The notes under the pieces: generated by a model | Told to the model about the DNA's origin: nothing | Databases searched by the model: none | What the model saw: the letters and a program-made list of their open reading frames with translations, nothing else | Source: Meconema thalassinum | Lineage: Eukaryota > Arthropoda > Insecta > Orthoptera > Tettigoniidae | Direction of reading: 5' to 3' | Assembly (NCBI GenBank): GCA_946902985.2 | Contig: OX336397.1 | Location: forward strand, 191,708,813-191,772,812 | Length of the DNA stretch: 64,000 nt | In this document: one piece after another, positions 34,422-45,553 of the stretch | Layout of the letters: each line of letters starts with the position of its first letter | Position numbering within the stretch: the stretch's first letter is position 1 | Translations under genes and position numbers: made by a program

Positions 34422-36487
34422 ATAAGACAGGTTAGCATGAGCGGTCGAACCAAGATGGCTGCCGGCCGATTGATTATATATATTTTTATTTTATTTTATT
34501 CATTTACTAGTTGTACACGGCATGCGTTGCAATGCCAATCAAAGAATGTGTTGGCGTTCTAATTTTGTTTCTTGTAATGCTTTTGGATACACAATATTTT
34601 CTATTTCCGTTAACTGCCTCTAAACTATCGTAAAATGGATTAACTAATTTATAAACATCCCTGGGAGCGAGCACAACAACTCACCGAAGTTTCGTCGAAA
34701 TCGGATGAATGACATATGAATGCATACGGATTTTTGTTTAAATGATTCGTGGGCTGTCACTCATTTGTTGAATGTACTCGTGCGCTACCTACTGTGAAAT
34801 GAATTTTCTATAAATCTTCACGTAAGTGAAGATGAATGGTCTATGAACGCATACGGCACTTTCTTGAAATACATCCCGCGTCATCACTCATTTGTTGCAT
34901 CCACTCGTGTGCTACCTCTTTTAAAATGGATTTACAAAGTCAAAATCCTTCCCGGGCATGTACACAACAATTCATCAAAGTTTCATCGCAATGGTTGAAT
35001 GGAATACGAACGCATGGGGGATTTTATTTAAACGATTCAACTGCCGTCACACATTTGTTGATTCTACTCATACGCTACCTATTGTAAAATGGATTTACTA
35101 AGCCAGAAACCTTACCTGGAGTGTACTCAACAATTCACCAAAGTTTCATCACAATTGGATGAAGCGTATATGAACGCATACGGACTTTGTGGAAATGATT
35201 CGCGTGCCATCGCTCGTTTGATGGATCTACTCGTGCACTACCTACTATAAATAGGATTTACTAAACCAGAAACCTTCCCTGGCATTTACACAACATCTCA
35301 CCCAAGTTTCATCGCTATTAAACGAATGCTATATGAACGCATATGGTACTTCGTTGAAACGCTCTGCGCGTCGTCATTCATTTCTTGAATCAACTCGTGC
35401 GCTACCTATTGTAAAATGGATTTACTAATTCTGAAACCTTCCCTGGCGTGTACACAAAACCTCACCCAAGTTTCATCGCTATCGACGAATAGAATATGAA
35501 CGCATACTGAACTTGGTAGAAACGCTTCGCGCGACATCGCTTATTTGTTGAATCTACTCGTGCGCTACCTATTGTAAAATAGATTTAGTAAGACCGAAAC
35601 CTTCCCTGGAGTGTACACAACATCTCACCCAAGTTACATCGCTATCGGACGAATGGTAAATGAACGCATACGGACTAGTTGAAACGCTTCGCACGTCGTC
35701 GCTCATTTGTTGAATCTACTCGTGCACTACCTACTGTAAAAGGGATTTACTAAACCAGAAACCTTCCCTGGCGTTTACACAACATCTCACCAGAGTTTCG
35801 TCGCTATTAAACGAATGTTATATGAACGCATATGGGACTTCATTGAAACGCTGCGCGCGTCGTCGCTCATTACATGATTCTACTCCTGCGCTACGTATTG
35901 CAACATCTATTTACTAAACCGGAAACCTTCCCTCGAGTGTACACAACATCTCACCCTAGTTTTATCGCTATCGGACGATTGGTATATGAACGCATATGGG
36001 ACTTTGTTGAAACGTTTCGCGGGTCGTCGCTCATTTGTTGAATCTACTCGTGCGCCATCTATTGTAAAGTGGATTTACTAAGCCAGAAAACTTTCCTGAA
36101 GTGTACACAATATCTTAGCCAAGTTTCATCGAAATGGGATGAATGGTATATGAACGCATGTGAGACTTTGTTGACACGAATCGCACCCCCTTTTGTGGAT
36201 GCTACTCGCACGCCATCTATTGTAAATTAGATTTACTATGCCTATAACTTTCCCGAGAGTGGGCAAAACAACTCACCAAAATTTGATCGCAATCGGATGA
36301 ATTGTATATGAACGCATCGCCAACACTCATTTGTTGAAGCAACTCGCGCGCTATCTATTGTAAACTGTATTAACTATGCCTATAACCATCCCGGAAGGTT
36401 TCAAAATAACTCACCAAAATTTGATCGCAATCTGATGAATGGTTTATGAACGCATAAAAGACGAACAGACAGACATTCGTTTATATA

Positions 36488-37990
36488 CGAGGCACGTCCA
36501 GAAAGTAAGTTCCGTTTGGTAATAAAATTAAATTGTGTACAGATACAGAATAACTATTTATTGCACAACATTCTACTCCTCTTAAACTACTTTTCCACAT
36601 AACTGCCGAACTTCTGCAGGCATTTGTCATAGCGTGGCACAAGTTTTTGGATACCTTCTTCATAGAAGTTTGCCGCCTGTGTCTTCAACAAGTTGGAAAC
36701 ATCTTCCTTCAGCTCGTCGTCATTGTTGAAGTGTTGACCGCCAAGGAAAGACTTGAGATGTGTGAACAGATGAAAGTCGCTAGGAGTGAAGTCAGGGCTG
36801 TACGGAGGGTGGTCAAACACGTCCCAGCCAAATCCCTGTAGGAGATTTTTCGTCACATTTGCAGTGTGTGGTCGTGCGTTGTCGTGAAGAAAAACAACAC
36901 CTTTTGACAGCAACCCTCGGAGCTTATTCTGTATTGCGCGGCGCATTTTCCTAAGTGTCTCGCAGTAAGCATCTGCGTTGATTGTTTGACCACACGGTAA
37001 GAAATCAATGAGTAAGATGCCTTTCCAGTCCCAGAACACTGTGCACATCATTTTCCGAGGTGTCAAGATTTGTTTCGGCTTAACCTTTGCTGGGGATGAA
37101 GTGTGCCCCCATTCCTTTGATTACCGCTTCATTTCAGGGGTGTCGTAAGAAACCCAAGTTTCACCTCCTGTGACTATCTGTGTCAGGAATTCTTCGCCGG
37201 CTTCATTGTAACGGGTCAAAAACTGAAGTGAACTACCCATCCGTTTTGTTTTGTGTTGCTCCGTAAGTATCTTTGGTATCCAGCGTCGGCAAAGTTTACG
37301 AAAGTTCAGTTTTTCGGTAACAAATTCATGAATTAGTGATCGTGAGATTTTGGGAAATTCCATAGCGAGAGCACTAATTGTAAAACTGCGGTTTTCCCGT
37401 ATCTTGTCATCAATCGCGTGAACCAGTTCTTCTGTAACCAAAGATGGACGCTCACTTCGTTCTTCATCGTCCATTTCACTACGTCCTTCATTGAACTGTC
37501 GGACCCATCTTCTCACCATTGAATCACTCATCGCATTCTGTCGATACACTTCGCAAATTTTCCGATAAATTTCAATTGGTTTCACTTTCCTAGCATTCAG
37601 AAAACGAATCACAGATCTGATTTCACAAGCGGCGGGATTTTAAATCAACACCGTCATTGTACGAGTAAACATGCCCAACAACGCGTACGTGGCTGACAGC
37701 GCTCTCCAAATGGCGCACGTTTCTTCTCCTTGATACCGAGCGTCTACCGCGCATATGCGGAACTGCGCTGCAGCGGAACGTACAACTAGTTGAAGACACA
37801 GGCGGCACACGTCTATGAAGAAGGTATACAAAAACTCGTGCCACGCTACGACAAATGCCTGCAACATTTCGGCAGTTATGTGGAAAAGTAATTTAAGTGT
37901 TGTAGAATTTTGGGCAATAAATAATTTTTCTGTATCTGTACACAATTTAATGTTATTACCAAACGGAACTTACTTTCTGGACGTACTTCG
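36488..37990 (-). mobile_element. mariner transposon nested in H2, with ~200-bp inverted repeats
   Basis: 1,503 bp flanked by TA (36486-36487 and 37991-37992). The outer ends CGAGGCACGTCCAGAAAG and CGAAGTACGTCCAGAAAG are inverted copies. The inversion continues for about 200 bp (36488-36693 against 37990-37786), far beyond the usual ~30-bp mariner repeat. It therefore includes the last ~35 transposase codons, which are present a second time, reversed, upstream of the gene's start. The target TA lies inside the TATATATA start of H2, so the mariner is younger than H2. Confidence 0.92.
36587..37636 (-). pseudogene. mariner transposase (DD34D), inactive
   Basis: A single frame of about 350 codons from near 37636 (CEIRSVIRFLNARKVKPIEI) to the stop at 36587-36589, with one in-frame TAA at 37121-37123 (after DTPEMKR). 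Helix-turn-helix regions (MSDSMVRRWVRQFNEG, ERPSLVTEELV) are followed by the catalytic core. The first catalytic Asp is Gly (VTGGETW instead of VTGDETW). The second is present (HDNARPH), and 34 residues later the third (YSPDFTPSD). No ATG lies between the upstream stop (37640-37642) and the conserved N-terminus, so the start codon also seems lost. Three separate lesions make it clearly dead. Confidence 0.9.
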
Positions 37991-38194
37991 TATATATATA
38001 TATAAGATGTAAGATATAAGATTATTTAATAATTATTATTTAATTTTCATTATGTATTTATTATTTAATTTTCATTTATTTAATATTTATTTTTCATATT
38101 CACTATTTTATTATTTAATTAATATTTATTTAGTATAACTATTTTTATTTATTTTATATTCATTATCAATTACAATTATTATTATCCAAAAGAT

Positions 38195-38400
38195 AGGTTC
38201 ACTTTACGTGGGTAGCGGGATGTGTGGCTCGCTTTTATGTACACGCCGTCCCTTCAACAAGAATAAACCTGTCGAGAGTTAACACGGCAGGCTATTGCAG
38301 GTGGCGGGTTTCACGTTACCGTTTCAAATAAGACCAAACCTGTTGCGAGACGTCAGAGGGTTGTGGTCATCCATGTACCGAGCACAAATGAAATATTTCT
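38195..38400 (+). repeat. ~200-bp inverted repeat, left arm
   Basis: Landmarks 'ttgcaggtggcgggtttcac', 'ttaccgtttc', 'agaccaaacctgttg' and 'ggttgtggtcatcc' recur in reverse complement at 40935-41110. The interval between the arms holds LINE relics and repeat Y. Confidence 0.75.
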
Positions 38401-38444
38401 TAATTATTATTATTATTATTTTTTTTAGATTTCGTTAGGGCCAT

Positions 38445-39588
38445 CTATGGACCACGGTGCTTGTGTTTTAGCTGTTTCTTGATGTCATCGTCAGGCTTGC
38501 CACGATTGGTGTTCTTAGTGGTGGGTTTGGCAGCTGCTTTCATGTTGGTACCTCGAGCTTTTCTGATGGCCCAGTAGTCCTTCATTTTCCGGCTAAATTG
38601 AATCTTACGTTCCTCAGACCATTTCCTAGTCTCGTCATTTGGTCTGTGGATAACTTATGTGAGAGATGTTACGAAGGATTTTATTTTAAGAGCTGTATGA
38701 TAGTAAACTCCGGTCGGGTATGCTATTTTCATTTATATGGAGTTCCGAAAGATCCTTCTCCACTTGCTTCTTCCACAAGAATCCAGTAGCTTTGCCCTTG
38801 TTAGCAGCCTTGAAGATCCTATGGGATAACCTGGTTGAGTCCATTCTGAATAGATGTCCGTAAAAAGCCAGTCGCCTTCTTCTGATGGCATCTATGAGAT
38901 TTTCTTGGTGTTTATATAGCTCACGATTTGGTTGATACACCGGCTTCCATCTGGTAGAATTATTGGTCCTACTATCCGTCTCAGGAACTTTCTTTCTTGT
39001 ACCTCGAGGGCTCTTCATGGCGTGTTCTTAGTTAGACATAGGCACTCTGCTGCATAGAGGACTGAAGGTCTGACTACTGCATTGTAGTGTCTTAGTTTGA
39101 CATTCATCGACAAATTTTTGAAGCATATAGTTTTCTACAGGCATGGTAAGCCTTATCTAGTTTGAGTCTCCTGTGTTCAAGAGCCACTGTTTCGCTGAGG
39201 TCCTCTGAAAACCATTCCCCAAGGTATTTTACACTTTTGACTCTCTTGATGTAGATGTTATCACTGACTCTCATCATTCTAGGGGCATCCTTGATTTTAG
39301 TAACAAACTCGGTCTTTCCTATGTTAATCAAAAGACCCGTTTTAGCCGCTATTGAGTGCAGTGTTTGGAGCTGAGTAGTAGCCTCCTGTATGTCATTTGC
39401 CAATAAAGTCAGATCGTCTGCAAAGGCTAGGCATGGAATCCTTAGGTTGTCAGCTTTAATCCCCATCCGTAATCCAGTATTCTCTGGTAGGATTCTCGTC
39501 CACTCTCTAATGATCTTTTCCAGAACACAATTAAATAATATGCATGAGATGCCGTCTCCTTGTCTCACCCCTGTGTTAATGGTGATTA
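38445..39588 (-). pseudogene. LINE reverse transcriptase fragment, C-terminal half
   Basis: Minus-strand ORF2 remnant. It begins at GVRQGDGISCILFNCVLEKI (39588-39520), with motif C CLAFADDLTLLAND intact near 39430 and IKRVKSVKYLGEWFSEDL (39250-39200). Later frames hold NRELYKHQENLIDAIRRRRL and GHLFRMDSTRLSHRIF (38945-38815) and the basic tail (KWSEERKIQFSRKMKDYW, ending at a stop at 38445-38447). Frameshifts interrupt it. The upstream half is missing: sequence before 39588 is AT-rich with a TTTC microsatellite. It is the same clade as 41157-41690. Inactive. Confidence 0.85.
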
Positions 39589-39639
39589 TGTTATCGATTA
39601 TTTATTATTTTACATTTTTCTTCTTCTTTCATTCATTCA

Positions 39640-39668
39640 TTCTTTCTTTCTTTCTTTCTTTCTTTCTT
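39640..39668 (+). repeat. (TTTC)n microsatellite
   Basis: About six units of 'tttc' preceded by 'cattcattcatt'. Confidence 0.9.
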
Positions 39669-40934
39669 CGAATGAGCCAAAATGGTTTCGCGTTCTTAAG
39701 AGTCTCCTTCATAGCCATTATCTGCTTCATTTTCTGACTTTTTAGTTGTTTAGCTGCTTCTGACCTCGTTTTACTCTGCCCTTGCTAAAGTTTCATAATG
39801 TTATTATTATAACTATTATTTAATATTTATTTATGTATTATTTAATCTTTATTTATTTAATATCTAATATGTATAAATATATTATTAAAATTATGTATTT
39901 ATTTAATTAATTATGGGTGTTACAACACTAGACAGGATAGCCGAGTAGTCGATCCCAGTTGTTGCAACGCCGGCAAGGATGGCAAGGTGCTCTAACGACC
40001 CATCCAAGATGACGGTCCAACCTACATGATACCTATGACCCCTTCCCTCACACTCTATCCCCCAATCCCCACCACCACTACCTCCAGTATTCCTTCAAAT
40101 TCCAAACAGATTTTATCAAAGTTTGCCAGATTTTCCTCCAAGACCAGCATTGCTTACACTTACTTATGCCAGGCCACTCTCTGTCAACCTCCCTTGCTCT
40201 CTTTTCTCTTCCAACCCAGATGCCATCCGAGTGTTCTCTGGCCAATCAAAATCCTAAAAAGTCACCATATTTCCTAAAATCACCAACATTCTGAAGAACA
40301 CATCAAATTATCCAGATTCCACCAAAATCCTTCCAAATATACCAAGGTTCCCCAAAAATCCTTCCTAATATACTAAGATTCTCCAAAATATCCTAAAATA
40401 CAAAAGAAATCCTCAAATCACCAATTTTTCCCAGATTTTCTCAAAATTCACCAGATTCTCTAAAAAATATTTACAACCAAGATTTCTGAAAATTCTTCCA
40501 AACATAGTAAGATGCTCCAAATTCATCAGATTACATAAATCAGAAAACATTCCTCAAATTCTACAAATCCAGAGGATACCAGACTTCCTCGTAAGAAACG
40601 GGTTTTACTCTACGAATACAAATACTGACGAGTTGCATTATCTTAACTAATACTGTAACTAAATAAGTGTACATATTGTAAATACTTTCACCCATACTTC
40701 CAGACATAGATTTTATAGTCTTAGTGTAATGGATCTGATGATGATCTTTTGACGACCGAAACTGGTCATCCAAGTGTATTTGTTAATCTCAATTTTTTTT
40801 TCAGGAGTAGGGAATAACCCACAATCGGGTTCAATCATGTTGACCGACTGAAAACATCAAACTACGTACAATGAATACTTATAAATACATAAATAATAAA
40901 TAAATAAAAAGTAAATAATAATAATAATAATAAA
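39669..40934. other. AT-rich and pyrimidine-rich spacer with repeat Y copy 2
   Basis: 39998-40215 corresponds to repeat Y at 33700-33925. 40220-40560 is A/C-rich low-complexity sequence (ccaaaatcctt-like units). 40730-40775 has the phrase 'ctgatgatg…cgaaactggtc', common near LINE 3' ends. No protein gene. Confidence 0.5.
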
Positions 40935-41110
40935 TGTTTCATTTTTCAACGTTACTCGGATGACCACAACCATGTGACGTCACACAACAGGTTTGGTCTG
41001 GTTAGAAACGGTAACGTGAAACCCGTCACCTGCAATAGCCTAGCGTGTTAACTATGGACAGGTTTATAATTGTTGAAACGACGATGTGACCTTGAGCGAT
41101 CCACACATGC
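40935..41110 (-). repeat. ~200-bp inverted repeat, right arm
   Basis: Reverse-complement counterpart of 38195-38400 (ggatgaccacaacca, caacaggtttggtct, aacggtaacgtgaaaccc). Confidence 0.75.
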
Positions 41111-41156
41111 CGCTACCATCCATAGCTGTCATGATAAATCGAACAAACACGTTGGA

Positions 41157-41716
41157 TAATAATGATAATCGACAAGAAATATGCAGCAGAAACACAAGGG
41201 TGGCCTCGAAGACATCCGAAAGATGGAAAGGGAAATGCTCCGAAAAATCCTAGGTCCAAATATCAAGGATGGAGAGAGGAGACTCAAACCTAACAAAGAA
41301 CTATACCTGAAGACAGAAGGAGTCGTAGTCCTAATGAGAACAAGGAGAATACAGTTTTATGGACACTTGGTGAGGATGAACAATGCCAGATTGACGAAGA
41401 GGATTTTTGATTTCTTCAGGAAGAGGAAGACGGAGCCGAAATGGTTTCGGGAAGTGAGGTCGGACTTGGATCGGATGGGGGTGAAAGAAGAAGACATAAT
41501 GGACATAGAGCGATTTAGACGGCTAAATCAGGAGTTTGCAGGTTTCCAGGAGACAAGAGAGTTGCCAGTGAGAAAAGGTAGATCTTACACGGAGGAACGG
41601 AAGAAGGAAGTGGGAGAGTGGATGAAGGGATATTGGCAGAGAGTGAAGACAACAAATGTGGTAAAAGCTCTCACACGTGGTCCGTAAAAGTGGCCGTAAC
41701 CAATAAATATACTGTA
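41157..41716 (+). pseudogene. LINE ORF2 C-terminal end and 3' UTR
   Basis: 5'-truncated copy of a LINE of the same clade as 38445-39588. It reads YAAETQ, then after a frameshift GLEDIRKMEREMLRKILGP, NKELYLKTEGVVVLMRTRRI, QFYGHLVRMNNARLTKRIFD and YTEERKKEVGEWMKGYW, with a stop at 41685-41687. AATAAA follows at 41702. The open 168-codon tail is well preserved. Helitron-like H3 begins at 41722, immediately after the LINE end. Confidence 0.85.
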
Positions 41717-41721
41717 TCTTA

Positions 41722-44652
41722 TCTTTATATATATAATTCTTTGACACCGTGTGTATGTCACTGAACTCCTCCTAAGCGGCAGCTCCGATTTTGATGAAAT
41801 TTGGTATGCATATTAGGGTGGGTCCCTATATGGTTTAGATTCACAATCTGACCCGGTAGGTGGAATTAACACTATTTTAGAACCACAATTTACACACAAT
41901 TTTAGAACCACAATATACAGTCAAAAACAGTCGTCATGGAAACCACTAGCCTTGGCCTTGGTGAACGATGATGTCTTTGGACTGTTTGTCTCGGCATGTT
42001 AGAGCCACCTGGTCACAACCTGTACAACTACCGCCATAACTTACACTCCGCCCGGGGCGCAAAGTTATGTTTTGTACCATAGGTGGAGGTGATGTCGAAT
42101 TCTTCTCTTTGTCTCCGCACGTTAGAGCAATTCAACTAAGTCCCGTATGCGTTCATATACCATAGATCCGATTGCGATGAAACATGGATAAAATGTTGAG
42201 TGCACTCCGGGGAAGGTTTATGGCTTAGTAAATCCATTTTACAATAGATAGCGCAGAGTAGATTCAACAAATGAGCGACGACGCACGAAGCGTTTCAACA
42301 AAACCCCGTATAATTATATACACCATTCATCGATTGCGAAGAACGTTGACAAGTTGTAGTGTTCACTTACGTGAAGGTTTCTGACTATGTAAATCCATTT
42401 CACAGGAGGTTGCGCACGAGTAGAATCAACAAATGAACGACGACACGCGAAGCGTTTCAACAAGGTCCCGTATGCATTCAAATACCATTCGTTCGATTAC
42501 GATGAGACTTGGGTGAGATCTTGCGTACAGCCTAAGGAAAGTTTCTGGCTTAATAAATCCATTTTACAATACGTAGCGCACGAGTAGATTCTACAAATGA
42601 GTGACGGCAAGTGAATCGCTTCAACAAAGTACAGTATGCGTCCTTATACCATTCATCCGATTGCGATGAAACTTTGGTGAATTGTTGTGTACACTCCAGG
42701 AAAGGTTTCTAGCTGAGTAAATTCATTTTACAATAGGTAGCGCATGAGTAGATTCAACAAATGAGTGACGGCACGTGGATCATTTAAAGAAAATCCCGTA
42801 TGCGCTCATATGCCATTCATCCGATTCCGATGTAACTTTGATGAGTTGCTGTGTACACGCCGGGGAAGCCTTCAACTTGGAAAATCCATTTTACAATATT
42901 GGTAGCGCACTGTAGATGTAACAAATGAGTAACGACGCGCGAAGGGTTTCAACAAAATCCCGTATGCGTTCATATACTATTCATCAATTGCGATAAAACT
43001 TTGATGAGTCGTTGTGTACACTTACGTGAAGCTTTCTAACTTAGTAAATCCATTTCACAATTGGCAGAGCACGAGTAGATTCAACAAGTGAGTGACAGCG
43101 CACGAATCATTTAAACAAAATACCGTATGCGTCTTATACCATTCATCCGATTGCGATGAAACATGGATGAGATGTTGAGTGCGCTATAGGGAAGGTTTCT
43201 GGGTTAGTGAATCCATTTCACAATAGCTAGCGCACGAGTAGCTTCAACAAATGAGCGACGACGCTCGAAGCGTTTCAACAAGGTCCCGTATGCGTTCAAA
43301 TACCATTCGTCCGATAGTGATGAAACTTGGGTGAGATATTGTGAACACTCCAGGGAAGGCTTCTGGCTTAGTAAATCCATTTTACAATAGGTAGCGCACG
43401 AGAAGATTCAGCAAATGAGCGACGACGCGTGGAGCGTTTTAAACAAGTCCCGTATGCGATCATATAACATTCGTACGATAGCGATGAAACTAGGGTTAAA
43501 TGTTGTGTACACTCGAGGGAAGGTTTATGGCTTAGTTCATGCACTTTTCAACAGGTAGCGCACGGGTATATTCAACAAATGAGCGACGGAACGCGAATCG
43601 TTTCAAAAAAGTCCCGTAGGCGTTCATATACGATTCACCCGAATGCGATGAAACTTTGCGAATTGTTGTGTACAATCCAGGAAAGGTTTCTGGCTTAGTA
43701 AATCAATTTTACAATCGGTAGCGCACGAGTACATTCAACCAATGAGTGATGGCGCGTGAATCGTTTCAACACATTCCCTTATGCGTTCCTATACCATTCA
43801 TCTGATTGCGATGAAACGTTGGTGAATTATTGTGTACACTCCAGGAAAGGTTTCTGACTTAGTAGATGCATTTTACAATAGGTAGCGCAAGAGTAGAATC
43901 AACAAATGAGCGACGGGACGCGAATCGTTTCAAGAAAGCCCGTATGCGTTCATATACCATTCATCCGATTGCGATGAAACTTTGGTGAATCGTTGAGTAC
44001 ACTCCGGGGAAGGTTTCGGGCATAATAAATCAATTTTATAATAGGTAGCGTACGAGTAGATTCAACAAATAAGTGACGGCTCGCGACTCGTTTAAACAAA
44101 GTCCCGTATGCGTTCTTATGCCTTTCATCCCATTGCGAAGAATCATTGATGAGTTGTTGTGTACACGCCAGGGAAGGTTTTCTACTTAGTAGATCCATTT
44201 TACAATAGGTAACGCACGAGTAGATGCAACATATGAGTGATTAAGCGTGAAGCGTTTCAACAAAATCCCGTATGAGTTCATACACCATTCGTCCATTACG
44301 ATGAAACTTTAATGAGTTGTTGTGTACACTTTCGTGAAGGTTTCTAACTTAGTAAATCCATTTCTCAGTAGTAGCGCACGAGTAGCTTCAACAAGTGAAT
44401 TACAGCGCACGAATCGTTTCAACAAAATTCCGTATGCGTTCATATGCCATTCATTTGATTGCGACGAAAGTTTGGTGAGTTGTTGAGCACGCCCCACGAA
44501 TGTTTCTAAATTAGTTAATCCATTTTACGATAGTTTAGAGGCAGTTAACAGAAATTGAAAAAAAACAATATTGTGTAATTGAAAGCACTTCAAGAAACAA
44601 AGTTACAACACTTTTTTTAAATTGGCAGGACAACATCTGCCGGGTCAGCTAG
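41722..44652 (+). mobile_element. Helitron-like element H3
   Basis: Begins A|TC (41721|41722) as TCTTTATATATATAATTC. The 5' ~380 bp (tttgacaccgtgtgtatgtc, gcagctccgattttgatgaa) differ from H2 and H4. About sixteen ~155-bp tandem units then run to hairpin GGCAG-gacaacat-CTGCC, GGGTCAG and CTAG at 44652, followed by T. The same internal repeat thus travels with two different 5' ends. Non-coding throughout. Confidence 0.85.
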
Positions 44653-45553
44653 TACATATATATAAAGGAATGCCTGTCTGTTCGTCTTTTATGCGTTCAT
44701 AAACCATTCATCCCATTGCGATCAAATTTGGGTGGGATGTTGTACACACTTTCGAGATGTTATAGGCATAGTTAATCAATTTCATAATAGGCTACATAGC
44801 GCGCGAGTAGTTTAAACAAATGCGTAATGGCGATGCGTTCCTATACAATTCATCCGATAGCGATCAAATTTTGGTGAGTTGTTGTGCACAGTCCCGGAAA
44901 AGTTATAGGCGTAGTACATCCAATTTACAATAGATGGCGCGCGAGTAGCTTCAACAAAATGGCGTGCATTTGTTTCAAGAAAGTCCTACATGCGTTCATA
45001 TACCATTCATCCCATTGCGATGAAACTTGGATGAGATGTTCTGTACACTAACTTACAGGTAAAGTCTCTGGCTTATTAAATCCACGTAACAATAGGTAGC
45101 GCACGAGTAGATTCAAAAAATGAGCGACGACGGGCGAAGCGTTTCAACAAAGTCCTGTATGCGTTCACATTCCATTCGTCCGATAGCGATGAAACTTGGG
45201 GGAGAGGGGTTGTGTACACTACAAACGAGATTTCTGGCTTAGTAAATACATGTTATAATAGGTAGCGCACGAGAAGAGTCAACTAATGAGCGACGACGCA
45301 CTAAGCGTTTCAACAAAGTCCCGTATGCGTTCATATACTATTCGTCTGATAGCTATGAAACTTGGGTCATATGTTGTGTACACTTCAGGGAAAGTTTCTG
45401 GCTTAGTAAATCCACTTAACAATAGGTAGCGCACGAGTACATTCATCAAATGAGGGACGACGGGCGAGCCGTTTCAAAAATGTCCTGTATGCGTTCACAT
45501 AGAATTCGTCCGATAGCGATGAAACTTGGGTGAGAGGTTGTGTACACTACAGG

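Larger units (their letters stand above)
34507..38007 (-). mobile_element. Helitron-like element H2, interrupted by a mariner
   Basis: Same family as H1, on the minus strand. On that strand it begins A|TC (38008|38007) with TTATATATATATATA, then, past the mariner, the start 'cgaatgtctgtctgttcgtc'. It continues as about 12 tandem ~155-bp units and ends with hairpin GGCAT-tgcaacgc-ATGCC, GTGTACAA, CTAG at 34507, followed by T. The 5' TC, 3' CTAG, terminal hairpin and A|T target are the Helitron signature. No protein of its own. Confidence 0.8.

Noticed and set aside
39389..39745. Plus-strand frames with F/L/S-rich hydrophobic stretches
   Set aside because: They are the antisense of the LINE reverse transcriptase and the TTTC microsatellite.
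40736..40760. Microbial gene organisation (operons, ribosome binding sites, origins)
   Set aside because: None is present anywhere in the window. Introns, tRNA class and transposon types are eukaryotic.
40730..40775. CTGATGATG…CGAAAC, resembling a hammerhead core
   Set aside because: The bases between the core elements do not form a stem II with a G-C closing pair, and no matching stem I or III is present. The phrase is common near insect LINE 3' ends.
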